A stretch of 64,000 bases of DNA. Origin: Rubripirellula reticaptiva (GTDB lineage: Bacteria > Planctomycetota > Planctomycetia > Pirellulales > Pirellulaceae). Position 1 is the first letter of the stretch; each line of letters begins with the position of its first letter. A program made the translations under genes and the position numbers. Location: assembly GCF_007860175.1 (NCBI RefSeq), contig NZ_SJPX01000006.1, forward strand, positions 250,074 to 314,073. Reading direction: 5' to 3'. The notes under the pieces were generated by a model. That model worked only from the letters and a program-made list of their open reading frames with translations, searched no databases and was not told the origin of the DNA. Of this stretch, positions 33,487 through 41,040 are shown piece by piece.

Positions 33487-34680
33487 ATGCAATGCAGAAT
33501 CGGTGTGATCGGATGTGGTGAATTGGGTTTTGCTGCAATGCATCAGTGCGCTGCGATTCCAGACGTGCAACTGGTTGCAGCAACCGACGTGAACGAGGAC
33601 AACGTCGAAAAAGCTGTCCAGCAATTTGGTTTGATTCACGCGCCCAGTGTTAACGCACTATGCCAGCGACCCGATATCGACCTTGTCTACGTCGCCTCAC
33701 CAGCCTTCCTGCACCACGATCATGCGATGGCAGCGCTCAATGCTGACAAGCATGTTGTGGTCGAGGTACCGCTGGCGCTATCGCTTGGCGAGGCGAACGA
33801 CATGTTTGAGTTAGCACACGCTGAAGATCGAATTCTTGTTGCCAATTTGATGCAGCGATACAATCAATTGACTGATCAGGTGGGCGAACTGATTGAACTC
33901 GAAATTCTTGGCAAACCGCTGCACGGATACTTTGAAAACTACGCTTCCGTCGAACGCCTTGGCCGCGATGACCTGAACTGGGGTAGGTCCCAAGGTGGCG
34001 GAATATTCATCGAACACGGCGAGCACTCTTTTGACTTGTTTGCGAACTGGCTGGGGGCTGGCGAAGTCGTTTCGGCCCAGCGGTTGCTGCGTGACCCGTT
34101 GAATTCGGAAGACCAAGTTCAATGCTGTGTTCGCTACCGAGATGACATCCTGGTCAACTACTATCATGGATTTCACCAGCCTGGATGTTTGGATCGGCAA
34201 GAATTGCGAATCGTTTTCGAAAGAGGCCACGTTACACTACATGGCTGGGTTCCCACGCGACTTTGTCTTGACGCGGTATTAGGCTCGAGTGACAAAGAGC
34301 GACTGGTCGAGCTGTTTGCGACCTCAGAATATCAAATGCTCGAGACGAGTACGGGAAAGCAACGTGATTGCGAGCGAGATCACGACTTTCAATTCAACAA
34401 CGAAATTCGGCTGACGGTTGGGCGACGGCAAGACAAGACGAAGCGTTGCGGCGAACTAGTGAAGTTGCTGATCGAGGATCAAATCAATGGCTGCGCTGAC
34501 AAATTCCACCGACGCCGCATCAACGAGAAAACTAGTCGAGAATCGCTAAGAATGGCAGTGCAGGCGAATGAAATGGCCCGCGCGGGCAGTACAACTTCCC
34601 ATCTTCTGACGCCACAAATTACAGAAATGAGCCGCGTGGATTCGTTGCTTGGCACTTCAGTTGCTCACAAGTTGAAGTAG
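33487..34680 (+). CDS. Gfo/Idh/MocA family oxidoreductase
   Basis: The open frame extends upstream, but the Rossmann fold starts immediately at MQCRIGVIGCGELGFAAMHQ, so ATG 33487 (or GTG 33484) is likely. The 397-residue protein has a nucleotide-binding GxGxxG-type loop, the DIDLVYVASPAFLHHDHA and DKHVVVEVPLALSLGEA strands, and the C-terminal sheet domain; EKP in relatives is EVP here. Such enzymes oxidise or epimerise sugars or inositols with NAD(P). The last 80 residues are charged and unlike the family. It is divergent from the GT4-GH130 operon, with a promoter for each in the gap, so a shared sugar pathway is plausible. Confidence 0.85.
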   Translation: MQCRIGVIGCGELGFAAMHQCAAIPDVQLVAATDVNEDNVEKAVQQFGLIHAPSVNALCQRPDIDLVYVASPAFLHHDHAMAALNADKHVVVEVPLALSLGEANDMFELAHAEDRILVANLMQRYNQLTDQVGELIELEILGKPLHGYFENYASVERLGRDDLNWGRSQGGGIFIEHGEHSFDLFANWLGAGEVVSAQRLLRDPLNSEDQVQCCVRYRDDILVNYYHGFHQPGCLDRQELRIVFERGHVTLHGWVPTRLCLDAVLGSSDKERLVELFATSEYQMLETSTGKQRDCERDHDFQFNNEIRLTVGRRQDKTKRCGELVKLLIEDQINGCADKFHRRRINEKTSRESLRMAVQANEMARAGSTTSHLLTPQITEMSRVDSLLGTSVAHKLK

Positions 34681-34745
34681 GTGACGTAGCGTTCATCAGG
34701 TGGTGGTGCTTGTCTGGTTTTTCCGAAACTGATTGAGGTGATGAC

Positions 34746-34931
34746 ATGCCTTTCTTTGCAATCATTGAACTGGATGATGGATTCGAAGTGATGGAGGTGC
34801 TGCCGGGGCAATCGCCGGAAGATGCTGCTGTCATCGCTGGCGGTGTACTTGTTGACCCTGGTCCCTATAGCAGTTACGACGAGGCCACCGAAGCACTCGA
34901 CCAGCTAGAAGTTTTTGACGAGCGTGACTAG
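34746..34931 (+). CDS. Small acidic protein
   Basis: The 61-residue product is preceded by GAGGTGAT and has good protein-like composition: MPFFAIIELDDGFEVMEVLP, then PEDAAVIAGGVLVDPGPYSS and YDEATEALDQLEVF. The pattern suggests a beta strand pair and two helices. About 17 of 61 residues are Asp or Glu. It lies 65 bp after the oxidoreductase and may be co-transcribed. No family recognised. Confidence 0.65.
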   Translation: MPFFAIIELDDGFEVMEVLPGQSPEDAAVIAGGVLVDPGPYSSYDEATEALDQLEVFDERD

Positions 34932-35177
34932 CGTCTAAGATGCAGATGCGGCTTTGGCGACCAGACGCTCGTTTAACGTCGTCGACTAACGCAATGGCTT
35001 CGTCTAAATAATTGTCTTCTTCTAGTTTGAAATGCGTCGGAGCTCGCAAGACGACGCCGAACGCGTTGGTTCATCGATAGCTTAAAGGGTTGTCCAAACT
35101 CTCTGGATTTGCATCCAATCAAGTTTGTCCAGCGCGAAGTCGACGTCGGGGCAAGCTTTCGTGCTGGCTTGCACTGG
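34932..35177 (-). other. Gap with possible decayed coding fragments
   Basis: No intact gene is seen. On the minus strand one phase reads AFGVVLRAPTHFKLEEDNYL and DEAIALVDD before about 34980. After a one-base shift a second phase reads LNERLVAKAASAS and stops at 34936, which looks like a frameshifted gene end. Directly after the esterase-fusion stop another short phase reads CPDVDFALDKLDWMQIQRVW. These could be remnants of a helical protein or chance. Confidence 0.3.
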
Positions 35178-37196
35178 CTAAATACCAAATGGGTATGTGT
35201 CCGGCATGCCTGCGAGCTCGGAGGTTTTGATGGGCGTAACCGCGGACGTTTCATCGAACCAAATCAGTTCATCAAATTGGTCTGGCAACCTTGCTCGGAA
35301 GTAGTGGCTCTCTCGCTCCGATTCAGGTTTGTAGATCACGCCAATCGCTCGTTCCAAACGCGATTGCGACAGTTGGTCACGCAGGTCAAGCGATTCGCAG
35401 TCTCGCAGGGGCAACAAGAACTTCGGGCATTCGGAATCATGACACAATCGTTCATAGCTGCCCTGCAGAGATGGCATCACTGCCATCGTTTCTCGCGGAC
35501 CATTCCACTCCGCAGCCGCAGCGACTGTTCCCGTGTGGGTGGCCATTCCGATCGAATAACATTGGTCACCGAACTGGTCTCGGCAGAGCTGGCCGATGTT
35601 GATTTCGCCTCGGTATGACATGTCTGTCGCGCTGGCGTTGCCGAGGTGCGAGTTGTGTGCCCAGACAATCGCCTTGCTGTTGGGGCCATGGAAGTCTAGC
35701 ATCGTATTGAGTGTTGAGAACATGTGTGTATCACGCAAGTTCCATGACGCTCGTGACCCGTAGTACATGATCCGGTAGTACTTTTCTGCATCCACGACCA
35801 GCTTCGCATTCTGAACCGCGTCCATGAATCGCTCACCATCTTTCAGTGTGTACTCTGGCTCGTTGCTGCGCAGTTCTAGCAACATCTTGACCACTTCTTG
35901 TTCGCAAGATTTGTAAGTTCCGGTGATCGCCGCTTGGCCATAAGTAGCCGGATCTGCCTGCCACGGTGTCAAGCAACTGTAGCGAAGCGCTGCGACCTTC
36001 GCAGTGTCGGGGTCTACCTCACTTAAGTATTCCAGTACTCGTCCGATTGAACGATGCAGGCTATACAAGTCCAGGCCATAGAATGCGACACGACCTTCTG
36101 GATCACGATTGAGATTGTGATGGCGGAGCCAATCAACGAAGTCATGGACTTCGCGGTTGCGCCACATCCAAGTTGGGAATCTCGCGAACGCATTCCAATG
36201 TGACGGTGGAAACTCAGAGTGGCGCACATATTGATCGATCCGCGCCGCGTCCGGCCAATCCCCTTCGATGCTGACGAAGCTAAAGTTCTTCGTTTCAATC
36301 AGCGCTCGCGTGATAAGTTCTCGCATTTGATAGAACTGCGATGTCCCATGCGATGCTTCACCTACCAAAACGACCCGCGAATCGCCAATCCGCTCGAGTA
36401 ACGGTTCCAAATCCGCCGTTTCGATATACTCAAAAGGTTCACAGAAGTCGGCGATCATGTTGGACCGAACTGCCAGCAACAGTCCGAGCCCAAGACTGAA
36501 AGCGAGTAAGTGAATGAGGTTGCGTTTTACCTGATTCTCTTTCTTGATTTCGGGAATCAGATCGGCAGCAGCGATGTAGATGAAATTTCCGGCGGCAAAC
36601 GGAACTAGAAATACAACCTCCATGCTGGCCGAGGCTACGTACGCGACCAAACCACCTAGCAAGAAAGTCAGTGCTGACAAAAAGTTGAATAGCAACGCTT
36701 GTCGCTTGCCCCAACCTCCGTGGATCAAAACACCGAAGTCACCGAGTTCCTGCGGAACTTCGTGTGCGGCAGCGGCTATCCATGCGGTGATCCCCAATGG
36801 CACGCTAACCAGAAAGCTGGCGGCAACCGACATGCCGCCAATGAAGTTATGCAATGCGTCAGCGATCAAAATTAGGTAGGTCAGCGGTTGTTTTTCTGCC
36901 GCGTCAGGGTCACTGGAGTGGCTGTGGTGCCAATTGAGAAACTGCTCTAGGGCAAAGAAGCACATAAATCCGGCAAGCAACCAAATGTACAACGAGAAAT
37001 CATTGTCCATTGCCGTGACCGCGTCGGGGATCATATGCAATACCGCACCACCGATCAGCGACCCGGCGGCAAATGCCACCAGTGGCAGCAGGATTTTGTC
37101 GAGAGTCATTTGACTCATTAACAGAGTCAACGCACCGACGAAAGCAATGCAGCTCATCAAAACGCCAGAAACAATGATCCAAACAAGAACGGTCAC
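35178..37196 (-). CDS. ZIP-type metal transporter fused to an erythromycin-esterase-like domain
   Basis: GTG 37196 is chosen because AAGGA lies six bases upstream and a membrane helix begins at once; the ATG 42 codons earlier gives a polar, unlikely leader. Residues about 1-260 have eight or so membrane helices with ZIP motifs HNFIGGMSVAASF and AHEVPQELGDFG (relatives usually have HEVPHE). Residues about 265-672 form an erythromycin-esterase/succinoglycan-biosynthesis type domain: VVLVGEASHGTSQFY, VSIEGDWPDAARID and AIVWAHNSHLGNA. One uninterrupted frame joins them. DosR-regulated Rv2030c of Mycobacterium also carries an erythromycin-esterase domain. Export or uptake of Zn/Fe combined with a hydrolase or stress enzyme is inferred. 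Translation from an internal start at MIADFCEPFEYIET is an alternative. Confidence 0.82.
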   Translation of the reverse strand: MTVLVWIIVSGVLMSCIAFVGALTLLMSQMTLDKILLPLVAFAAGSLIGGAVLHMIPDAVTAMDNDFSLYIWLLAGFMCFFALEQFLNWHHSHSSDPDAAEKQPLTYLILIADALHNFIGGMSVAASFLVSVPLGITAWIAAAAHEVPQELGDFGVLIHGGWGKRQALLFNFLSALTFLLGGLVAYVASASMEVVFLVPFAAGNFIYIAAADLIPEIKKENQVKRNLIHLLAFSLGLGLLLAVRSNMIADFCEPFEYIETADLEPLLERIGDSRVVLVGEASHGTSQFYQMRELITRALIETKNFSFVSIEGDWPDAARIDQYVRHSEFPPSHWNAFARFPTWMWRNREVHDFVDWLRHHNLNRDPEGRVAFYGLDLYSLHRSIGRVLEYLSEVDPDTAKVAALRYSCLTPWQADPATYGQAAITGTYKSCEQEVVKMLLELRSNEPEYTLKDGERFMDAVQNAKLVVDAEKYYRIMYYGSRASWNLRDTHMFSTLNTMLDFHGPNSKAIVWAHNSHLGNASATDMSYRGEINIGQLCRDQFGDQCYSIGMATHTGTVAAAAEWNGPRETMAVMPSLQGSYERLCHDSECPKFLLPLRDCESLDLRDQLSQSRLERAIGVIYKPESERESHYFRARLPDQFDELIWFDETSAVTPIKTSELAGMPDTYPFGI

Positions 37197-37554
37197 GATA
37201 GTCCTTGTGTGGCTTGAGTCAGCGAGTTGGTCATCTCGGCCCCAAGGGCAACGCGATCCGAAATGATTTTCATCTGTTCTCGCATCGGATTCCAGTTCTC
37301 GATCAATTGTCAGTCCAACCAAGTTTCGTTAACGCCACGGTTGCCGCTTGTTGATCGGTTGCGAGCGTGAGTATGTGCCGGCTCATTTCGTGAAATGTGC
37401 TCAATATTTCGCCCGATATGATCCCTGTATCGAGCTTGGCGGCTTGCCGGAGACCACCGATTGCCTAGCTAATTTGGCCTATCCGATGCGCCGCGATCGC
37501 TCGGCCTAACCACACGGGCGCCTAGGATCACGGCTGCGAACGATGAACTTGTCG
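37197..37554. other. Intergenic region before the ZIP-esterase gene
   Basis: About 360 bp with no convincing gene. On the minus strand CCGGCACATACTCACGC resembles a -24 block, but its GC is one base too far for sigma-54, so it is not called. No terminator is seen for the gene that ends at 37555. Confidence 0.4.
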
Positions 37555-39114
37555 CTACTGCGTCCGATTCAATTGCAGGACGCCGCTTTCGATCCTTGCA
37601 CTGATTTCCTTTGCCTTTTCGTTAGCCTTGGCAAGTTCTTCCGAGATGATCTGTCGGCTATGAATCGCATTCTCTTCGGCGAACACTTGTGCGTAACTGA
37701 ACGGCCGATATCGGTAGAACCTTCCCTGAGGCGTGACAAACGTTCGATAAGGAGTCATTTCTGTGTGCCACTGAACCGGTGGTGGATTCTCGGATGCAAT
37801 TCTCGATCGGGCATTCTGATCCGCTTCTTGGTAAACCGAAACAATTCGTAACATTTCGTAGGCGATTCGACGCCCAAGTTTGGCGACATCGTAGGCGACG
37901 TTCCTTGTTGACATCCGCGAGATTGCTTTGGCACTGCGATCGGTCCATAGCACTTGCTCTCGTAAGCTATTGGCATTCCCGGACGCGACTACCGATTCGG
38001 CTAATCGCATCACTCGCTTCACGTAGTTCGTCGTCGCTCGTTTCTCAATCTGTTCGGGGCTAAATCCGGTTCTCGAGGTTGCTGCAGTCTCGACCGTTGA
38101 CGTCTCCGGTTCAAAACCAGTGGATTCGACGACCAGTAAGCTCAAGACACGTCGCAAACTCGCAACGGACAATTCGCCTTGCAGTGCCATTCGCCTGGGG
38201 CGAGACACGGCACGCCATTGTTTGAACTCGGGCAGAATCGCTCCGGCACTAGCGAGCAGTTCTAGCATGATTGGTTTGGTAACGGTGGCGAGTTGCGTGG
38301 GTTCCGCGGCGAATACCATTTCAAGTTTTCCGTTCATCTTTTCAGCGAGGTCAATCGAAAAAACGAAACCTTGCAGTGTCGTCATCTCGTCAACAAGCGA
38401 ATTCGAGTGCAAAGCAGTATTGCTCAGCACTCCGCTGCGTCCGATGGCAACCGTCATCGCCGAACGCGGAATTGCATCGGCTAAGTCAACAGCGACCACG
38501 ATCTGCGAGACTCCGCTAGCAACTTGTTCGACCGCGTCCGCCAATATTTGTGACAGTTGCGGTTCGGTCCGGTCGCGTCCGTCTTTCAATTGCTGCGCGG
38601 CCCACTGACGTGAACCCTGACGGATCAACGCCACCAAATGTTGGTTGATCGGGACCACATAGCTGTCACGAACGGTGTGAATGCTTTGCATCCCAGCAAT
38701 CGTGTCGACTTCGCCCTGAACCTGTTTCTGAATCTCGATAAAATCGACCGGAGTCGATGTCGAGATCACTGCCAACTCGCGAGTCGGCTCGAAATGTTCA
38801 GTATCGAGTTCGGTTGACAACACGAACCTTTCCGTGGGCGGCGGCAACATCGTTGGATTGCGATCAAAATTTTCGGCGTGGAGCTCACGCCAGTCGTTCT
38901 GAACTGCAATTTCACTTTGAAACATCGCCTCGGCGTCAATCGCCAGGACCGCGTTTGCAGAACGCGGAAGCCATGTCGTCATGTCTCGCCAAGCAGAATC
39001 GCTCATTTGAAGGGGTGGGGGCGTCGACTGCGCGTCGACAACTGAACAGCATGAAACGCTGAACAGAATGCTGCAAAGGACTCCGGCGCACACGTGTTGT
39101 TTGGACAGGGACAT
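37555..39114 (-). CDS. Secreted protein of unknown function
   Basis: ATG 39114 lies 19 bp after the cytochrome c stop and begins a signal peptide (VCAGVLCSILFSVSCCSVVD, cleavage near VDAQS); the ATG twelve codons upstream would overlap the cytochrome gene. The 519-residue product has an opening WLPRSANAVLAIDAEAMFQS and beta-alpha segments such as LAVISTSTPVDFIEIQ and QIVVAVDLADAIPRSAMTVA. This layout is close to DUF3352-like exported proteins in planctomycetes, and the first gene of this window opens in the same way. The last 100 residues are helical and charged. It is likely co-transcribed with the cytochrome. Function unknown. Confidence 0.75.
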   Translation of the reverse strand: MSLSKQHVCAGVLCSILFSVSCCSVVDAQSTPPPLQMSDSAWRDMTTWLPRSANAVLAIDAEAMFQSEIAVQNDWRELHAENFDRNPTMLPPPTERFVLSTELDTEHFEPTRELAVISTSTPVDFIEIQKQVQGEVDTIAGMQSIHTVRDSYVVPINQHLVALIRQGSRQWAAQQLKDGRDRTEPQLSQILADAVEQVASGVSQIVVAVDLADAIPRSAMTVAIGRSGVLSNTALHSNSLVDEMTTLQGFVFSIDLAEKMNGKLEMVFAAEPTQLATVTKPIMLELLASAGAILPEFKQWRAVSRPRRMALQGELSVASLRRVLSLLVVESTGFEPETSTVETAATSRTGFSPEQIEKRATTNYVKRVMRLAESVVASGNANSLREQVLWTDRSAKAISRMSTRNVAYDVAKLGRRIAYEMLRIVSVYQEADQNARSRIASENPPPVQWHTEMTPYRTFVTPQGRFYRYRPFSYAQVFAEENAIHSRQIISEELAKANEKAKEISARIESGVLQLNRTQ

Positions 39115-39133
39115 GGTAAGGCAGTTCCCAGAA

Positions 39134-39586
39134 TTAGTAGTAGGGAGCATAGGGAGTCCGATCGTACTGAATGACTGAGTAGCGTGATTCCAAGAAAGTC
39201 ACCAAGTCGATCAGTTGCTGAATCGTGAGTTCATCGTTGTACGATCGCATTTTGGACTGGCCGTCGGTCGCTACGTCATCTTCGGCATATCCTTCGGCGA
39301 AACGATGGGATGGATTGATGATCGAAGTAACTAGGTCGCCGTAAGTTTGAACTTTTATTTTTGGACCGCCGAGGGCGATAATCTTTTGATCTGGTGACGT
39401 TTCGGCATCGTCGAATGTCACACCTGCGACTGTGTGGCACGCTTGGCAATTGAGCGTTGCAAATGTGCGTCGACCCTGCTCGGTATCACCTTCCGGTAAG
39501 GAGAACCCTTTTCCTGACTTTGGGTCGGGCGCGCATCCAACAAACGTAAGAAACGCAATGCCTATGACCATACGGATATGCTTCAT
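39134..39586 (-). CDS. Monohaem cytochrome c lipoprotein
   Basis: The 150-residue precursor has a lipoprotein signal peptide ending FVGC (Cys 18) and one haem-binding motif CQACH at 47-51. The likely distal Met is in KMRSYNDELT (about 114), followed by the C-terminal helix IQQLIDLVTFLESRYS, so it is a class I cytochrome c. It would carry electrons on the outer face of a membrane. AAGGAG nine bases upstream supports the start. It is followed after 19 bp by the secreted 519-residue protein, and a sigma-54-like promoter lies 48 bp before the start. Confidence 0.9.
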   Translation of the reverse strand: MKHIRMVIGIAFLTFVGCAPDPKSGKGFSLPEGDTEQGRRTFATLNCQACHTVAGVTFDDAETSPDQKIIALGGPKIKVQTYGDLVTSIINPSHRFAEGYAEDDVATDGQSKMRSYNDELTIQQLIDLVTFLESRYSVIQYDRTPYAPYY

Positions 39587-39633
39587 GGTACGACTCCTTG
39601 TGCAAAACGGACTTCACTGAAGAACGTTTGCCA

Positions 39634-39649
39634 TGCAAGCCGTGTACCG
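39634..39649 (-). promoter_or_regulatory. Sigma-54-like promoter for cytochrome c
   Basis: On the minus strand CGGTACACGGCTTGCA has GG-N10-GC, AC in the -24 block and TTGCA at -12. The predicted transcript start near 39622 gives a leader of about 36 bases. Confidence 0.45.
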
Positions 39650-39679
39650 CTTTGCGTTGGTCTGATAAGGAGCGAAGAA

Positions 39680-39736
39680 ACTCGCCCGCATGAGTGGGTC
39701 CACGGGGCACGGTGGCATGTCACTCATGGGGCGAGT
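39680..39736. repeat. Long inverted repeat (possible terminator or regulatory hairpin)
   Basis: ACTCGCCCGCATGAGTG (39680-39696) pairs with CACTCATGGGGCGAGT (39721-39736): 16 base pairs with one bulged base and a 24-base loop, which itself can form a short CCAC/GTGG stem. On the minus strand it is followed by TTTCTTCG. It lies downstream of the epimerase gene and upstream of the cytochrome promoter, so it may end one transcript and insulate the next. Confidence 0.6.
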
Positions 39737-39914
39737 GTTAGAATCATTGCGTTTTCAATTCAAGTGGCCAAGTGGAAAATTGCTATTTTCTATGTAGGGA
39801 ATTTCCGTACGCTGTGAAAGGCGTTGCTATTGGTCTTGCGCAAAAGCGTGGCTGCGGCTTTATTCCTAACTATGTAATGCGAGTAAGCGGGAATGAGGAT
39901 TCACGCTGACGATT

Positions 39915-40949
39915 TCAACACTGCAGTGCTGGCTCACCCATTCGTTTAAGCCAACCTTGATCGCGGTACCATTTCGCCGTTTGTGCCAATCGTTGTCGTA
40001 GCGAATGTGGTGGTGCGAATCCGGTGTCGCGTCTCAGAGCGCTTGCATCACAGGCCCAAGATCCGGCGGTTGCTTCGCGCGCTTTATCGACACCCAGGAT
40101 ATGAGGACGCCGGCGAACTTGACTGGCTATTTCATTAATCGTGGCAATCGCCCAGACGGCGGGTTTCGGATTGTGAATGATGCGGACATGGTCGCGACCG
40201 ACCGCCTGGCCGATCATTTGACCGAGTTCTGCGTAGGTGGGCGTTTCCTTCGAAGATACAAAATAGATACCTGTGGCCGACCCATCCGCTTGAACTCGGC
40301 TTCCCTTTTTTGCGGCAAGGATCAGAGCTTCGGCCAAGTCATCGCCATGAATCACAGAGAACAGCTCGTCGGACATACCAGGCACGAAGTGCACATTCCA
40401 GCGCGCGATGCTGTCAAACAGAGGCAGGCCGTCGCGGTCCGCTTCACCCAGTACGATTGGCGGACGAATGATTGTGATCGGAACTTTGGCGGCTAGCCGA
40501 ATTGCCTCGTACTCGCCGGCCAACTTGCTGTGCCCGTAGTTGGAAACCGGCGTCGGTAGATCGGACTCGATTCGATTTCGATTTGCATCGGTGGGTCCCG
40601 CGGCAGCGAGTGAAGAGACCTGAATCAATGTGGGCGGATTGGAGCATTGGGCACACACGCGAACCATATTTCGCACTCCACCCACATTGATTCGTTCGAG
40701 ATCGCCAATACGCAGTCCTTTAGTCGCGCCCGCTAGATGAAAAACAACATCAACCGACTTCACGGCTCGCCAAAGCGACTCAGGATCACTCACGTCGCCA
40801 ATTTTGAACTCGGGATCGAACGGAATAAGTCGGCTGCGGTCTGACGTCGGACGTACCAGACAAGTGATTCGAATACCATCTTGGTGCAGCCGCTGCACCA
40901 GATGGCTGCCGATGAATCCGCTAGCGCCAGTGACCAGAGCGTGTGGCAT
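39915..40949 (-). CDS. NAD-dependent epimerase/dehydratase family protein
   Basis: The frame is open upstream, but ATG 40949 directly precedes the Rossmann motif ALVTGASGFIGSHLVQRLHQ, so it is preferred. The 344-residue protein is an extended short-chain dehydrogenase: GxxGxxG loop at 8-14, DVVFHLAGAT (about 70), SSLAAAGP (catalytic Ser region) and YGHSKLAGE (Tyr-x3-Lys at about 148-152). It acts on a nucleotide sugar or a related carbonyl substrate; specificity cannot be told. It follows the PAS kinase gene by 91 bp, and a good sigma-54 promoter sits in that gap. Confidence 0.87.
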   Translation of the reverse strand: MPHALVTGASGFIGSHLVQRLHQDGIRITCLVRPTSDRSRLIPFDPEFKIGDVSDPESLWRAVKSVDVVFHLAGATKGLRIGDLERINVGGVRNMVRVCAQCSNPPTLIQVSSLAAAGPTDANRNRIESDLPTPVSNYGHSKLAGEYEAIRLAAKVPITIIRPPIVLGEADRDGLPLFDSIARWNVHFVPGMSDELFSVIHGDDLAEALILAAKKGSRVQADGSATGIYFVSSKETPTYAELGQMIGQAVGRDHVRIIHNPKPAVWAIATINEIASQVRRRPHILGVDKAREATAGSWACDASALRRDTGFAPPHSLRQRLAQTAKWYRDQGWLKRMGEPALQC

Positions 40950-40998
40950 GATGAACATTTCCGCAAGTGACAAGACGAACATCAAAGCGGGCAATTTA

Positions 40999-41014
40999 AG
41001 CAAACTGTGTGCCG
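40999..41014 (-). promoter_or_regulatory. Sigma-54 promoter for the epimerase
   Basis: On the minus strand CGGCACACAGTTTGCT has GGCAC at -24 and TTGCT at -12 with correct spacing; only the leading T is changed. It lies 50 bp before the ATG at 40949. Confidence 0.55.
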
Positions 41015-41040
41015 TCGCCGGGCACGTCTTCCAAGTATAC

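Noticed and set aside
34973-35254. Arg-rich minus frame spanning the end of the ZIP-esterase gene
   Set aside because: It overlaps a certain gene in another phase and has no ribosome site.
37340-37420. Sigma-54 site for the ZIP-esterase gene
   Set aside because: GG to GC spacing is 11, and the -12 element lacks TT.
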